A stretch of 5,276 nt of DNA, from NCBI GenBank assembly GCA_025936955.1, contig JAICSL010000146.1, positions 1 through 5,276 of the forward strand, in the 5' to 3' direction. This DNA is from Nitrososphaeraceae archaeon (GTDB lineage: Archaea > Thermoproteota > Nitrososphaeria > Nitrososphaerales > Nitrososphaeraceae). The position numbers and the translations under genes were made by a program. The notes beneath the pieces were generated by a model, which had not been told where the DNA came from, made no database searches, and worked only from the letters and a program-made list of their open reading frames with translations. Within the stretch, counting starts at the first letter, position 1. Every line of letters starts with the position of its first letter. This document shows, one piece after another, positions 4,761 to 5,276 of this stretch.

Positions 4761-5276
4761 CTATCCCGCAAAATGACCGACCTGTAAGGCAGTAAATTCA
4801 TCGTCTAGTAAAATGCTGTTTCTCGAATAATCTACATCGATGGATATTATCACAGGAACCTTTGTAGATTTTTTTGCTTGCTCTAATATCCTTGGAAACT
4901 CCTCAGTAGATTTAACACTATAGCCAATTGCTCCAAAGCTTTCTGCAAGAGTAACAAAATCAGGATTATTGAAAGTAGTGAAAGCACTTTTTCCAAATTC
5001 ATGTCTCTGTTTCAAAGAGATCATTCCAAAATCTGAATCACACCATATGATGATTATTATAGGCAATTGTAAACGAACTGCGGTCTCCAGTTCCTGAACA
5101 TTCATTAAGAATCCACCATCTCCACACATTGCAACAACTTTTTGAATAGGTTTAACAAGTTGAGCTACAATTGCACCCGGAACTGCAAAACCCATCGAAC
5201 AAAAACCATTAGGAATAATACATGTATTGGGACTAAAAGTGGTATATACCTTTGATATCCACAATTTGTGGGCGCC
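4761..5276 (-). CDS. Acetolactate synthase-type thiamine-diphosphate enzyme, C-terminal part (5' end beyond the window)
   Basis: These 171 residues are the C-terminal TPP-binding domain of a pyruvate-condensing enzyme of the acetolactate synthase large-subunit family. Its reaction would be two pyruvate to acetolactate plus CO2, feeding valine/leucine synthesis or acetoin formation. The frame is open through 5276 and begins GAHKLWISKVY, the usual (DV)GAHKLW strand, so the TTG at 5264-5262 is internal. Counting from 5276: NGFCSMGFAVPGAI (23-36); the TPP/Mg motif GDGGFL (52-57) followed by MNVQELETAVRL (58-69); WCDSDFGMI (78-86); AESFGAIG and the terminal VDYSRN. The VDYS ending and ELETAVRL resemble catabolic AlsS more than anabolic IlvB, but the two are hard to separate from this part. 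The usual WNDS is WCDS here: Asn is replaced by Cys79, while Asp80, the likely metal ligand position, is kept. The catalytic Glu and FAD-like domain lie outside the window. The gene ends in TAG. Confidence 0.92.
   Translation of the reverse strand, partial: GAHKLWISKVYTTFSPNTCIIPNGFCSMGFAVPGAIVAQLVKPIQKVVAMCGDGGFLMNVQELETAVRLQLPIIIIIWCDSDFGMISLKQRHEFGKSAFTTFNNPDFVTLAESFGAIGYSVKSTEEFPRILEQAKKSTKVPVIISIDVDYSRNSILLDDEFTALQVGHFAG

Noticed and set aside
5262..5264. TTG on the minus strand as the start of the acetolactate synthase homologue
   Set aside because: The frame continues to the window edge with GAHK before LW, a conserved internal segment of the family, so the gene is truncated by the window and not a short protein.

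Overview
The window is AT-rich and loosely packed. Five genes, two of them cut by the window edges, cover roughly 70% of it, with intergenic stretches of about 175, 380, 420 and 490 bases. Several things suggest a soil-type ammonia-oxidising archaeon (Nitrososphaerota, in the style of Nitrososphaera or Nitrosocosmicus): low GC, A/T-rich promoter-like boxes close to start codons without a Shine-Dalgarno sequence, a tiny zinc-finger-type protein, and long non-coding gaps. This assignment is inference; no rRNA or marker gene is present to prove it.

Layout. Bases 1-777 (+) hold most of a classical short-chain dehydrogenase/reductase whose N-terminus lies left of the window. A 175-base gap follows, with short repeats, two interlocked inverted repeats and a probable TATA box. 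Bases 953-2851 (+) encode a 632-residue protein with an N-terminal Rieske-type ferredoxin domain joined to about 500 residues of a mainly helical, histidine-rich region of unknown function. After a hairpin-bearing gap comes a 52-codon gene (3231-3389, +) for a small Cys/His protein. The next 421 bases, between convergent genes, hold no convincing gene. Bases 3811-4269 (-) encode a GNAT acetyltransferase that closely resembles eukaryotic glucosamine-6-phosphate N-acetyltransferase (GNA1). A 491-base gap with several simple repeats separates it from 4761-5276 (-), the C-terminal third of a thiamine-diphosphate enzyme of the acetolactate synthase (AlsS/IlvB) family that runs off the right edge.

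The genes do not form an obvious operon. Each is separated from its neighbour by at least 175 bases, and orientation changes once, between the small Cys/His gene and the acetyltransferase. The SDR, the Rieske protein and the acetolactate synthase are all redox or central-metabolism enzymes, but the sequence does not link them into one pathway. The most interesting items are the Rieske fusion protein, the unlisted 52-residue Cys/His protein and the GNA1-like acetyltransferase with its non-ATG start. I found no CRISPR array, tRNA, rRNA or insertion sequence.
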